This document shows positions 10,783 through 20,870 of a stretch of DNA of 64,000 bases, in pieces (position 1 is the first letter of the stretch; each line of letters begins with the position of its first letter). The translations under genes and the position numbers were made by a program. The notes beneath the pieces were generated by a model. That model worked only from the letters and a program-made list of their open reading frames with translations, searched no databases and was not told the DNA's origin. The stretch is from Dasyornis broadbenti (lineage: Eukaryota > Chordata > Aves > Passeriformes > Dasyornithidae), in assembly GCA_013397935.1 (NCBI GenBank), contig VZRN01011464.1, positions 2,512,981 to 2,576,980 of the forward strand. The letters run 5' to 3'.

Positions 10783-11300
10783 CTGAAAGAGATGTACATA
10801 CGCAGTTAAATCTATTCAGAAAGGGAGGGGAAGAAGCTTTCAGGGAATAACAGACCAGTCTAGCAAGCTTCAGTTCTCAAAAAAATACTGAGAAAATTAA
10901 CAACAGTGAAAAAAAAAACCTAGCCTTTATCACGGTTTGGAGTGTCCTGGTAGAAACTGATAACACTGATAAAGTTCCCTGTGTCAACTGCTTACAAGGC
11001 ACATCCATTCAGAGATTGGATATTCATTTGTGTGGCATTCTTGGATAAACACCAGTGAGTCAGAGAAACAACCAGTGACATCAGTAAGGCTTTGGTATTG
11101 CTCCACAAAATTCTCTCAACAGCAAGCTAAGAAAATAAGGACTAAATAAGTAATAAATCTGCTGGAAAATTGTGCTCGAAAGATAATTATCAGAGGTCTA
11201 TGATTAGACTTGAAAGCCTTACTGAATAGATTTCCTATGGGCCAGTCTCAGGCCAAGCAGGAGCCAATGTATCCATTAATGGTCAATGGACAACAGTCTC
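10783..11300 (+). mobile_element. Degraded CR1 LINE ORF2 (reverse transcriptase) fragment
   Basis: The order of landmarks matches the middle of CR1 ORF2. First come an AGAAAGGG...GGAATAACAGACCAGTC segment near 10818-10862, equivalent to the KKG...NYRPVS region, and a poorly conserved middle. Then GACATCAGTAAGGCTTTGG at 11079-11097 encodes D-I-S-K-A-L in place of the usual DFSKAFD. A CGAAAGATAATTATC segment at 11177-11191 sits where CR1 has the QRVVVNG region, and the match fades by about 11300. Stops and indels break the frame and divergence is high, so this is an old, dead copy without a 3' end, probably from a different CR1 lineage or age than the 5.5-kb copy. Confidence 0.7.
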
Positions 11301-13004
11301 ACTTGTGGATTCAGGAGAGAAATGCCTCTGAAAGTCATAAAGCATTTCTTGTGCTGGCATTGTCCCTCTCCCCTCTCCTGCTCTCTTATGGCCTTATCTC
11401 AGTGTCATTATTGTCTTTCTTTTCTTCTCCCTGAAAGGCAGCCTCTTTTGTACCACTAGTTTTTCTGACAACACCACCTCGTAAACTGCAATTTTCTTCA
11501 GTTACACTTTCAGAGAAGGTGTTTTTACCCTCAGATGTTTAAGAACACAAAGGTGAATCATGGGGTTTTGTTCCTTCTTTATATTCCCAGAAGGATGATG
11601 TGTTGTGCCCTCCCAGTGACATGCACCTTCCTCTCACACCCGTGGGATAAAATCTCTGCATTAAAAGTTTAAACAAAAGTGTGATCAACAAGCTTAGAAA
11701 CCAACAGAAGGATAATTAAAAAAGCTATTGCAAACCAAGAGCCTTACAGATGCTTATTTTCATCCCGTGTTGGAAATCTAAACAAGAGACTTGAGCAGCA
11801 AGCCTATTTGTCTCCATGCAGAGTCAACCAAGAGAATGAGTGAAGCATTTCTGGTGGGTGATTCATCCTGACTAACACCCGAGTTACCTGCTTGCATTGC
11901 CAACAGCAGGAGTTGAGGGAGACTGGGCTTCTGGATGGGTCCTCAGCCAGGTGGCCAAGAGGTGTTGCCAAAGGCACTGCTGTGACCAGGAACCAGTGAA
12001 CCTGCTTAGCTAAAGAAAAGGGTCAGCAAATTCTTAGGGAGAGTGGTAATTGCAGAAAGTGATATTGTCCAGAGATGGTGGGACAACATTTGCAGCATTG
12101 TTCCTTCAGTGCTGCACAGGACTGTAATATGCTCCAGGAACTTCATTTTTAGAACTCTGTTTTAGTTGTCCTAAATTGTATTGATGTTTAATTTTTGTAG
12201 GTTTTGTCCTGTTAAAAAAATTGCTTTAGCTGAAGAAAAACGGTAAAGCTGTGGGCCCATCCTGCCTTTTTGCTGGTCTGGAAGTGATGAAAAATAAAAT
12301 CCTATCTGAGCTGAGTTGGCGAGTGGTACTTTGACCCATCTCTGCTTCCTGCAAATCCTTATCTCCTGTCTTTGGCTTGACCCTTGGCTGTAATCTACCT
12401 TCAGGTGATCGAGGTTGGTTGGAGTGCTTCTTCCTTCCCAGCTCAGGGGAACAGACCATTTCAATTTTGTACTAGATACCCACGGGATTCAAAGTAGGAG
12501 TTCCATTGACTCAACTTTCAACTTCATATCAGGCTTGTTGTTTGATCCCCCAAGAAAATGGGTGTTCATTCACCTGAGGAAGTTTTATTTGTACAACTGT
12601 AAGAGACCTCCAGTCATCACCCAGGAGCAAAGAAATAATTTCCAGCTCTCACAGCCACATTTCTAGCACCTTTTCACTGCCCCCTTAAAAACCTTATCTT
12701 CACTTACAAGCCCTTCCTCAAAATCAGCGCTTCTTATCATCTCCCTTCTGGTCTGAAAGATGTTCACCGTCCACCGTCCACCATCCTGTTGTCACACCTT
12801 CAGCAAAAATATTCGAGTGTGAGCTCATGGCCAGCACTGCCAAGGGGAGCTCCCCAAAACCACTTGCATGAGTCCCTCTGGACTCTCCTTTGGTACAGCC
12901 ACATCAGGCATTAAGTGTGCAGGACTGCTTGTCCTTGCCCCCCTCCATTAGTCAATACTTGCCTGTTGTCTGCAGTGCTATATTTAAACAGTGAACTACT
13001 TGGA
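11301..13004. other. Non-coding sequence, nothing recognised
   Basis: No supported gene or named repeat. A tiny imperfect triplication of CCGTCCA occurs at about 12768-12784. Confidence 0.5.
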
Positions 13005-13115
13005 TCACACCCTGTCCTTTCCTTTTGTGATTGCACAGTGCCTCATAAAATGGGGTATTGCTTCATGGCTTGTGCTGTTCAACATGGACACAGAGCAAAC
13101 AAATAATACTACTAA
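13005..13115 (+). mobile_element. Probable ancient amniote SINE/LINE tail
   Basis: The stretch with ATTGCACAGTGCCT (13030-13043) followed by AAAATGGGG (13047-13055), then a loosely matching spacer and an A/T-rich tail with AAATAATACTACTAA (13100-13114), matches a pattern I know from many reptile and bird introns. That pattern has a CAGYGCCTAGCACAATGGGG core about 60 bases before an (AAT)n-type tail, and belongs to the MIR/L2/L3-related retroposons shared by amniotes. The element name cannot be fixed without a library search. Confidence 0.4.
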
Positions 13116-15985
13116 AAGCCTTTCTTTACTTCCTGCTTATGTCTTTCTTTTCTTTGTTTATTTTTTTCTTCACCATTACAGCTATGCTTATTTCATTTAA
13201 ATAAAAGAACAATTCAGATACTGCTTGGGTTTTATTTTCCCAAAGAATGTTCACTTCTTAGTCCACAGTTAAAAATACTGAAAACTGAAACAAGCAACGT
13301 GACAGTTGTTTCTAATAAAATAATTTATCTTGGTGGGCACTGCGGTTGTTTGGGAAAATAATCCACTTTGTCTCAGCAAAAGCCTATGCATAGCATTGAA
13401 ACCAATACCTAATTCATTTGTTTTTCTTTTTACTTTGATGAACACCTCAAAGAGCAGCTCTTTTGTATCTAAAAAACCAAAGTCGCTTACACTTTTCTTT
13501 TTGATCACTTTAAGAACTGCTACTGAATAATTAACTTTGTTCTTAGAAAACATCTTTACTTCCTCTCAGATGCATCATGAAGCACAGCATACAAAACACA
13601 AGAAACAGCTGCAGCTGGTAAATTGCAATTTTTCTCTTTTTACTGCAAGTCGCAAATCTGCCCTCAAATGTTGTTTTAGATGTTCACAAACTATTTGTAT
13701 ATATGAGAAAAGTGTACCAAGTAGTTTTGGCTCTTCATTGGAGAGAAGACATGCACAATTTATGCAACACTCTATGGTCAATAATATCCAGGCAGTAGAA
13801 GTCTCACCTATAATCCCCATTTCTTCATGTGGGACCTGAACCCTGCTTCCCCAGAGTATTCCTCAAAGCAGCCTGAGTATTTATGGAAAAGGGCTGACCA
13901 CAGTGTTCTTCTGCAGTCCTGCTTGGGATGGGATATGGCAATAACATTACTAATTTTACTGTTATTTTGCTTCACAGATGGAGAAGAGAGACACAGACAC
14001 TATAGCAAGATACAAAACGTAAATAAAATCAACATTTTTGTATAATCTCTTTTTTTATAGCAAAGACTGCTACTAAAAATTGTATTTAGGTAAGCAAAAG
14101 AAAAGACAAATTAAGCATAAAATGCCAGACTGCTAGAAACCATAGGAATTTTCATCGTCTGGTGTGCTTGGGCAGCAGTCTGATGGAAAAGAAGACAAAG
14201 GATGGGACTAGACTTGTAGTTCAAGCAACTTGTTCTCCATTTGTATGTTCACTGCATCCCTGAGAAGTAATGGCTCTATAAAAGAGCCACTGAAATTGTA
14301 AGAGTTATCTACATATTCTATTTATTTTATAATAGCTGTTAATCTTATACCTGATTTGATAACACAGATCATCAGATCTTGATTTTTGTGTGCTTAATTT
14401 AAACAGTAATTAACCGTGCATTATATATGCAAATTGCAATGCAGAAGTCTCTAAAAGTAAATGAGGATGGGGTTGTAGTCCAAAAACAAGTGTACAAAGC
14501 TGTTGCTGAATTCCTATGTGAGTGCAAAACGGAGACCAGCTGAAGAAACAGCATAGCTACTCTATTACAGGCCAGCCCATGCCAGCAGGTTTCCAGACAC
14601 ATGTGGAAGGGAAAAGGAAGGTTTTAACCTAAGGGGCCACATCCATCAGAGCCTCCTGACCAGAGTATCCCTTCTGGGCAAGTTCTGCTATGAAAGTTCG
14701 GCTGCTTTCATGGGTCAAAGTGAACAGAAGAGACCCAAAATGCTGGAGGAGGGGATGTAAACAACAATGTTTCCTCTTGGGGAAGTGAAAGAAATAAATA
14801 TCTGAAAGGTGAAGTGCAAATACACACTGAACTCAGGCTGACAAAATTTGGTACATTGCCCTTCGATCCAGACCCGTGGTTTATCTCTGAAACTGCATTG
14901 AACAGGATATCTAAATAATGATTTCTGTGTGCTGAAGTCCAGTGACAAACTCAATCTCAAGCAACAAAAACACAAACCTTTAATTACAATGGTTCTGTTG
15001 CCTTAACAACAACTTAGGCTCTTGTTTCATGGTCACATCCATGAGAAAGTTCACATCCTGGTGGAGATAAGTCCAGCTTTTCCCCAGCTCCTGCACACAA
15101 GCCACTCTTCCTCCGTTTTGCCAGCACACACCCTTGTGTGGCCAGCAATAAATTGGCTCTGGGAATTGGTCTGGCTTGAAACAAACCCTTTGTCCTCTAA
15201 ACAGAACTGTCCCCAAACCAATCGCAGCATTGCCTTCAGGGTGAGCCACTGACAACAAAACCCTGGGTGAGGTGGCAATAGTCTGCTCTCTTCCTCTCCT
15301 GTTGGGGACATTGACTTCTCAGGATCAAAAGTGGTCAGAAAGAGAAAAGAATCCCAAATTGTTCTAAGTTTTATGGGAGCGATTAAAAAAATTGGCTGGT
15401 CCAAACTTCTGTACTAAGGCAATGAAGTTGTCTTTGTTCTTTGCCCAAGATAGGCTTTTTCTCCATTGTTGTTAAAAATTTTCAGTGAAGGATGCCCTTT
15501 TAGATTCAAGATAAAATGAGAGAAAATTTCTCTCCTCTATCTCCCTGAATCCATCTAATCCTTCTTCCTTCCTTTTGACTTATCTTTACATATGTATCTA
15601 TTGAATTGTGGAAGATATTTGAGTGATGTGTTCTCCAAAAATTGCCTGTGGTCATCAATGCACCTATAGAAAAACATATGTTAACATTCCTTAGGAGATG
15701 AAGGAATGAATACCTCAGTTTGTATACACCTTCAGTAAGTATTTGTTTTTAAAAATAGGCATGTAAACAGCCATGCTGGAACTTGCAAAACTTCTTGGTG
15801 TAATTATTACTGTCCTATGACTGTATCCCTTTGTGATGAATACTCTTTAAACATAGTTCAATGTAAACATTTGATGAGTTAAAGAAAAGCTTTCTTGTTT
15901 GTTGGAAATAACTTCCATTGGGTTATAGTACCAAGAGATGTAAATTTCTAAATATGTTTGAGGAATCAATTTTTTATGTTCTTAA
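13116..15985. other. Non-coding sequence, nothing firmly recognised
   Basis: No supported gene. A perfect octamer ATGCAAAT (POU-factor site) occurs at 14427-14434 in an AT-rich setting. A weak MIR-like word CACAGATGGAGAAG lies near 13974-13987. Both are too short to annotate. Confidence 0.45.
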
Positions 15986-15987
15986 AA

Positions 15988-16538
15988 TATAAACTGCTGG
16001 AGCAGTCTGCTCCTGAAGAACTGCATCCCATATGAGGGACCCATATGGGGTGCAGTGCTGGAGCACTAGGTGAAGAACTGCAGCCCATGGAAAAGAGCTG
16101 TGTTGGAAGACTGTGTCTCATTGTCTCATGTGATGGACCCCATGCTGTAGAAGGGGAGAAGCATGACAAGGAAAAGGAAACAGAGAGAACACGTGCGGAA
16201 CTGACTGCAACCCCCATTTCCCATGTCCCTGCACTGATGGGGGGAGGAGGAGGTAGAGAAATTGGGGAAGAAGTTGGGCCCAGGATGAAGGAAGGGATGG
16301 AGGGGAAAGCTGTTTTAAGATCTGGTTTTATTTCTCATTATCCTACTCTGATTTGACTGGTAATAAATTTGCCGAGTTGAGTCTGTTTTGACTGTGACAG
16401 TAACTGGTGACTGATTTCTCCTCGTTGTTATCTTGACCTACAAACCTTTCATTATATTTTCTACCCAGCTGAAGGGGGAGAGGAATAGATTGGCTTGGTG
16501 GGCACCTGGCATCCAGCCACGGTGAGGCTACCACCACA
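15988..16538 (+). mobile_element. 5'-truncated avian ERVL-type LTR
   Basis: This is the 3' two thirds of a long terminal repeat of an endogenous retrovirus family widespread in birds. It starts inside the repeated GGAGCAG...GAACTGCAGCCC region (15993-16090). It continues with CTGACTGCAACCCCCATT (16201-16218), a G-rich stretch, GTTTTATTTCTCATTATCCT (16325-16344), a polyadenylation signal AATAAA (16362-16367), then a TCTGTTTTGACTGTGAC segment (16382-16398). It ends at GGCACCTGGCATCCAGCC...CCACCACA (16501-16538), whose terminal CA is the expected LTR end. The 5' U3 part is missing and no internal retroviral genes follow. No target-site duplication can be tested because the 5' end is lost. Confidence 0.85.
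16021..16055. repeat. 14-bp inverted repeat inside the LTR
   Basis: CTGCATCCCATATG (16021-16034) and CATATGGGGTGCAG (16042-16055) are reverse complements with one mismatch, separated by seven bases. It lies in the part of the LTR made of degenerate repeated units and probably arose from them. Confidence 0.8.
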
Positions 16539-16539
16539 C

Positions 16540-17149
16540 AGGGTTGTGTTGGAAGTGAGATACCCAAAGCAACTATTGGCAGATTTACAGGCTTGTAAAG
16601 TAGGAAAAACTAGTCCTGACAGCAAACTCCAGGCTGCCTACAGTAGACAGCATGAATGTAACTATTGCCTTGGCAATGCAGGAAGACTGTATGCCTGGTC
16701 TCTATATGAAGAAAACTTCAGCATACAAGGATGGTCTAAAGCAATCCAACCCTCACACATGTCAGTTGCCCCTAAGTAATCCTATTGTAGAGCAATACTT
16801 CTAATTTTACCCATCTGCTAATCTGCAAGGTCACTTCTCCTGTCTTTCTCATCCTGCAGGCATTCCTCAGGTCAACATCATCTCCTCTGGCCCTCAGATC
16901 ACTAAGTCTGTTGCTCAATATGGTCAGGATACAGCCAATAGAGTCTACCTTTTTTGTCTCTACATTTGGTCATCTACTAGTGATTGTATACACCTCAAAT
17001 TGTCATTGTTCTGTATCTCATGCTTTTGTTATGAACATCTGTTACACATCTCCAACTGAAAGTTGTTCAAACAGGGCTTGAACAACCTTTTGCTTCTCCC
17101 TCATCTACAGTTTAGTGAAGACATCATTTCTGTTATACTCTGTAAGGGA
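16540..17149. other. Sequence between LTR and RTE relic
   Basis: No gene is recognised. The minus strand of about 16,880-17,150 may be the badly decayed 3' end of the RTE relic described next, but I cannot support motifs there. Confidence 0.35.
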
Positions 17150-18240
17150 CTCTTTCCCTTGCTAATCTGAGCCCTGCGCCACAGACAGAGTCACAGGGGC
17201 TGTCAGATACACTGCCTGGGTAAATAAATGTGACAACAAAGCTTTCAGTTACTCCTTCTGGAACAGCACTGCCAAGTAAGGTCATATTTATTTTCATAGC
17301 CTTTGTTTTCTGACCTGTTGATTATAAGACCTTTTTGTTTTGCTGTTCTGACTAAGCTGTTTGTCTTTTGTTGTATCTCGTCTGCTGATGAATAGATATC
17401 CTCAGCAAACCAAGACTGCCAAACACCCCTGGGACTCCAGTCTCTGTGCAGATATTTGTTACACAGTACTATGAGACGTTGCAGGGAGAAGATGTCCCTT
17501 TGCCTATGCTGGCAGTGACATCAAAGCAATGATTTAACTACCTGTGTACTGAGAAAGGTTTTGGAAAATGTACATGATTTTGCAAAGAAATCCGTAAATC
17601 TTCGATGTCTTTCTACAAGAGCATCATTGTCAAATGCTTTCCTGCAATCACTGAAGTGTAAGAGTATGACTTGTTACTAATTTTTTGTTCATTTTGTTAA
17701 TAATGTAGCGTGAAGATATGGTCAGTGAACTAAGAACTGGGAAGGAAACCAGCTAACTCTACTTAGTGGCTTGTCTTCAGAATAACTGTACAAAGCCCCA
17801 TTTTGGGCAGGAGCATTATTTATCTCCAGTTGTTTTCATACACAGTTCTGTCATGGTGGATTTCCTCCTTTCCTTTGAGATGAATTTTAGACACTGTTCC
17901 CTGCTGTAGTTGCATTCTTCATCCCCCTTTGAGGGGATATACACTTCCTATCCTTGCTGACACTCTTGATAACTCTGTAGCTGGCTACTAGAAGCTTCCA
18001 GTTCACCCTATGTAATCTGTGCGATTATCCACATATTTTTTCTTACATTGCCAGGTTCAGTCTTGTTCCAGCTGGGGGTCTGTTTAGTGCACAACAGAAG
18101 TAGTCCATGATCCCTGGAATTATTCCATGATGTTGGAATAACCTATATTGCCCTATGCAGTTTTGTACTTGCAGTGATTCACTTCTTCTTCCTTCCTTTG
18201 GAAACTCCCAACACGTTCTCGGTCATATCAGTGAATGTGT
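17150..18240 (-). mobile_element. Decayed RTE-type non-LTR retrotransposon (reverse transcriptase relic)
   Basis: Read on the minus strand, five landmarks of RTE-clade ORF2 proteins appear in the proper order. They are ENVLG..KGRKKK (about 18,182-18,226; endonuclease-RT linker); IPSKGDEECNY (about 17,908-17,942; the KKGD..NYRGIS region); CRKAFDN (about 17,625-17,649; equivalent to KAFD, RT motif A); FAEDIYSS (about 17,386-17,409; catalytic FADD with the first Asp changed to Glu); and FIYPGSV (about 17,208-17,231; the YLGS motif downstream of the catalytic site). The gap between the first two is shorter than in intact elements; the later gaps, roughly 300, 240 and 180 bases, are close to normal RTE spacing with some deletions. 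After FAED the frame stays open for about 35 codons and keeps the QQKTNSL...AKQKGLIIN pattern of RTEs. Stops and frameshifts elsewhere show it is dead. Whether it is an ancient amniote RTE (MamRTE1-like) or another lineage is open; decay seems too great for the young AviRTE of some birds. Confidence 0.72.
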
Positions 18241-20555
18241 TTCTTATGGGTCTCTAGGTCCAGCCCACGTGATTAAAAAGGGATTCCAAGTCCTACCAGA
18301 CAGAAAACTCTTCTGAAGAAAAGAAGTTGGCAACAGAGCCGTGATGCTTCCCATTGCATGACTAAGCCACCGACTCTATATGACCACTTCTGACCAGAAA
18401 AGCACCCATTTCCATAGTCTATGCAACCATATCACTAAATCTGTCACTACACTAGAAATCCTGCAGTTAAGAGTAAAGAGATGGATCTAAATGTGAAATG
18501 CTCCAAATGTAAGAAATTCTTCTACTCTCATTCTTCTTGATCAAAGGTAATTTTATTGCTTTCTTCTGTGAACTATCATCAAAGCACGTGTCTGTTTTAC
18601 ATGTAAAATATGAACTCAGGGACTCCATTTAAGCAATATAGTTTATGCAATTTTATACCTTTGTGAATAAAACAAGTGGTATTACTGTGATAGATATTTG
18701 TAAATCACCAAGTGTTTAGTGTTCATTTCTGGTTAAACTAACATTAAAACATTATGACCCACGTGATCAGTGTTAATAGGTATTAAAATATATGAGCTAT
18801 GAAAAGTATTGACAATGCTGGAGAAGTTTCTGTGGACACTTTTGGAAGACTGTAAATGCTAAACAACTGAAAAAGCTTGGGTAGGCTAGGAAGCACTCTA
18901 CATAACTGATCTTTATTTCAAGTCACAGGATAATGATGGCTTTCTTCTTTGTGTGATTAGTTCATGACTTTTTAACTTATACCCAGAATCCTTTTTTTGT
19001 GATTGTCAGCTGCAGATGATGGTCCTTAGGTTGGAATCTGCCCTTTGCTAAAAACCTCCATGCAAGTCCTGAGATTCCTGTTAGGACTCCATGAAAAAAA
19101 TTACCATAATGATCCCAGCTAGTGCAAGTCAAAATGGGCTTGAAGCCTCTTGGAGAGCATGGTGGAGAGCTGCTGCCCTTGCAACAGGATCCTGAAAATC
19201 AGTTGTCCGCTGTCATCCCAGAGTAAGGTGCTTTACAAGCAGTATGGACCTACTCCTAAGCCCCTTGGATGGCTACAGAAGTCAGCAAGACCATGGTAAG
19301 CAATGACTTTTTGACCCTAAGACACAGAATGTGGAAGCTTCTCCATTTGTTATGTGCTGTGAACCAACAGACCAACAAGCTTCTGCCAGTAAATCCAAAT
19401 GTCATCAATGCAGCTGCTCAGGAGCGCAGAGGTATGAGTTAATAAATCCTGAAAAAGTCAACCTCATAAGTAACTTAATAAAAATACATGAGTATGTCAG
19501 ATGATAACCTTTTTCTTTTGGTACTAAAGATTAACAAAAGGCTCATTGTCACCAGATCACAAAAGGTTGCTGAGGCTATATTTTGCCGAGTTTCTTAGGA
19601 ATTAGAGGATAGCTGGCAATTTCATTTACAAATATTTTCCTTCCTAGTCAGGCAGTGGAAGCTTGAAATCCTAGAAGAGTGATGGCTGTTCTGCATCTGC
19701 AGAGAAGGCAAACGAGCTCTAATGCCATAATCCCTGGTTAGGAAGCCTTCTCTTGGATTGATATACAGAGCTAGAAACCTGTGCTAAAATGTATGTTCGG
19801 GATCGGGCCCTGACACTGGGACCAGGATCTAGCACAATCCACCTAGAAACAGGCTCCCAAAGGTAGCAGCCATCCTGACTGACCTCTCTGGGTGCTCCTG
19901 GGGGCATCTGCTGTGCTGGGCAGACCCAGTCATTTTCTCATCATTCAAAAGCTCAGCGACAGCAATCTGCATGCATTGCTTGGCAGCCATCCCAGTAGCA
20001 CAAGAGCATTCTATGATGGGCTCTTTGAGTTTCCAGGCTCGTGTGACTATTTTTCAGATCTTGTAACAGCAGCATTTCACACTATCTTCCACGGTTTATG
20101 GGTACAATGGCACTGCAAGTGAAATATTAGGCATACTGTCTTCAAGGGACTAAGCAAATCCTTAGAGATGATCAGGGATTTTGAGCTCTAATTCTTTAAG
20201 GAGAATATATCCATATATATGGACACCCTCCCCCAAAGAAGGATGGATTTGTGGATTTGGAACCTCTGCTCTCAGACAGGTCCCATTCTCTCATGTGGAA
20301 TTCCAAGAGCAATGACAGATTAGAAACTCATGCCAAAGTCACTCAAGCATTTAAAATAGTCTGAAGAAGGCAGTGTCAATCTTTCCTTTGTCCAGAATTA
20401 CTTTAGCAGAAGTATGCAGGCTCTTCACATTTTCTGCATGGTTCAAGTGAAGCAAAATCTCATCTAAGTGCAGCAATCTCTGGGCATTAAATTACATTTA
20501 ACCTAAATCGTTAACTGTTGTTGAGTCTCCATGTTATAATTATATTGGCTAGAAA
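18241..20555. other. Non-coding sequence, few open frames
   Basis: No gene or repeat that I can name. Between about 16.8 and 19.7 kb no open frame of 60 codons starting with ATG exists on either strand, so this part is firmly non-coding. A 14-bp palindrome TCCATATATATGGA lies at 20210-20223. Confidence 0.6.
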
Positions 20556-20559
20556 CGAG

Positions 20560-20870
20560 ATCAAGTCAACAGCGTGGAGGAGACGTCAGTGGGGTGACTG
20601 TGAAATGACAGGCGGCAGCACCAATCCCGGGCCCCTCTGCGCAGCTCATGTGCTCTCACAGCTCCAGGCTGGGAGGGCTCAGGGGAGGAGGGGAGCTCTG
20701 CACATATGTCCAGAAATTGCTGCAGTGGATGGCTTGGCTCGGCTCTCGCTGCTATTTAAAGGCACATGAGCTGCATGTTAAATTGGGCATTAGTATCTGC
20801 CTGTGTCTCCAGCATCCAGCGGGTCTGACTGTGCTATAAACACACCGAGGACAAAATGCAGCCAGAGCCC
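20560..20870 (+). promoter_or_regulatory. Candidate promoter or enhancer segment
   Basis: A GC-richer segment contains several CpGs, a GACGTCA CRE-like half palindrome (20581-20587) and CAATCCCGGGCCCC (20621-20634). It also has E-box-like CATGTG words and a CTATTTAAAG A/T box (20752-20761) resembling a TATA or MEF2 site. A TATAAA follows at 20835-20840, then an ATG in moderate Kozak context at 20856 that opens only 27 codons. The arrangement looks promoter-like, but no downstream exon or splice donor is convincing. It could equally be a conserved enhancer. Confidence 0.27.

Noticed and set aside
13945..14020. MIR-like words around CACAGATGGAGAAG
   Set aside because: Only about 40 bases resemble the consensus and the following conserved block is missing.
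14427..14434. Perfect octamer ATGCAAAT
   Set aside because: A single 8-base site is expected about once per 33 kb per strand by chance, more often in AT-rich DNA.
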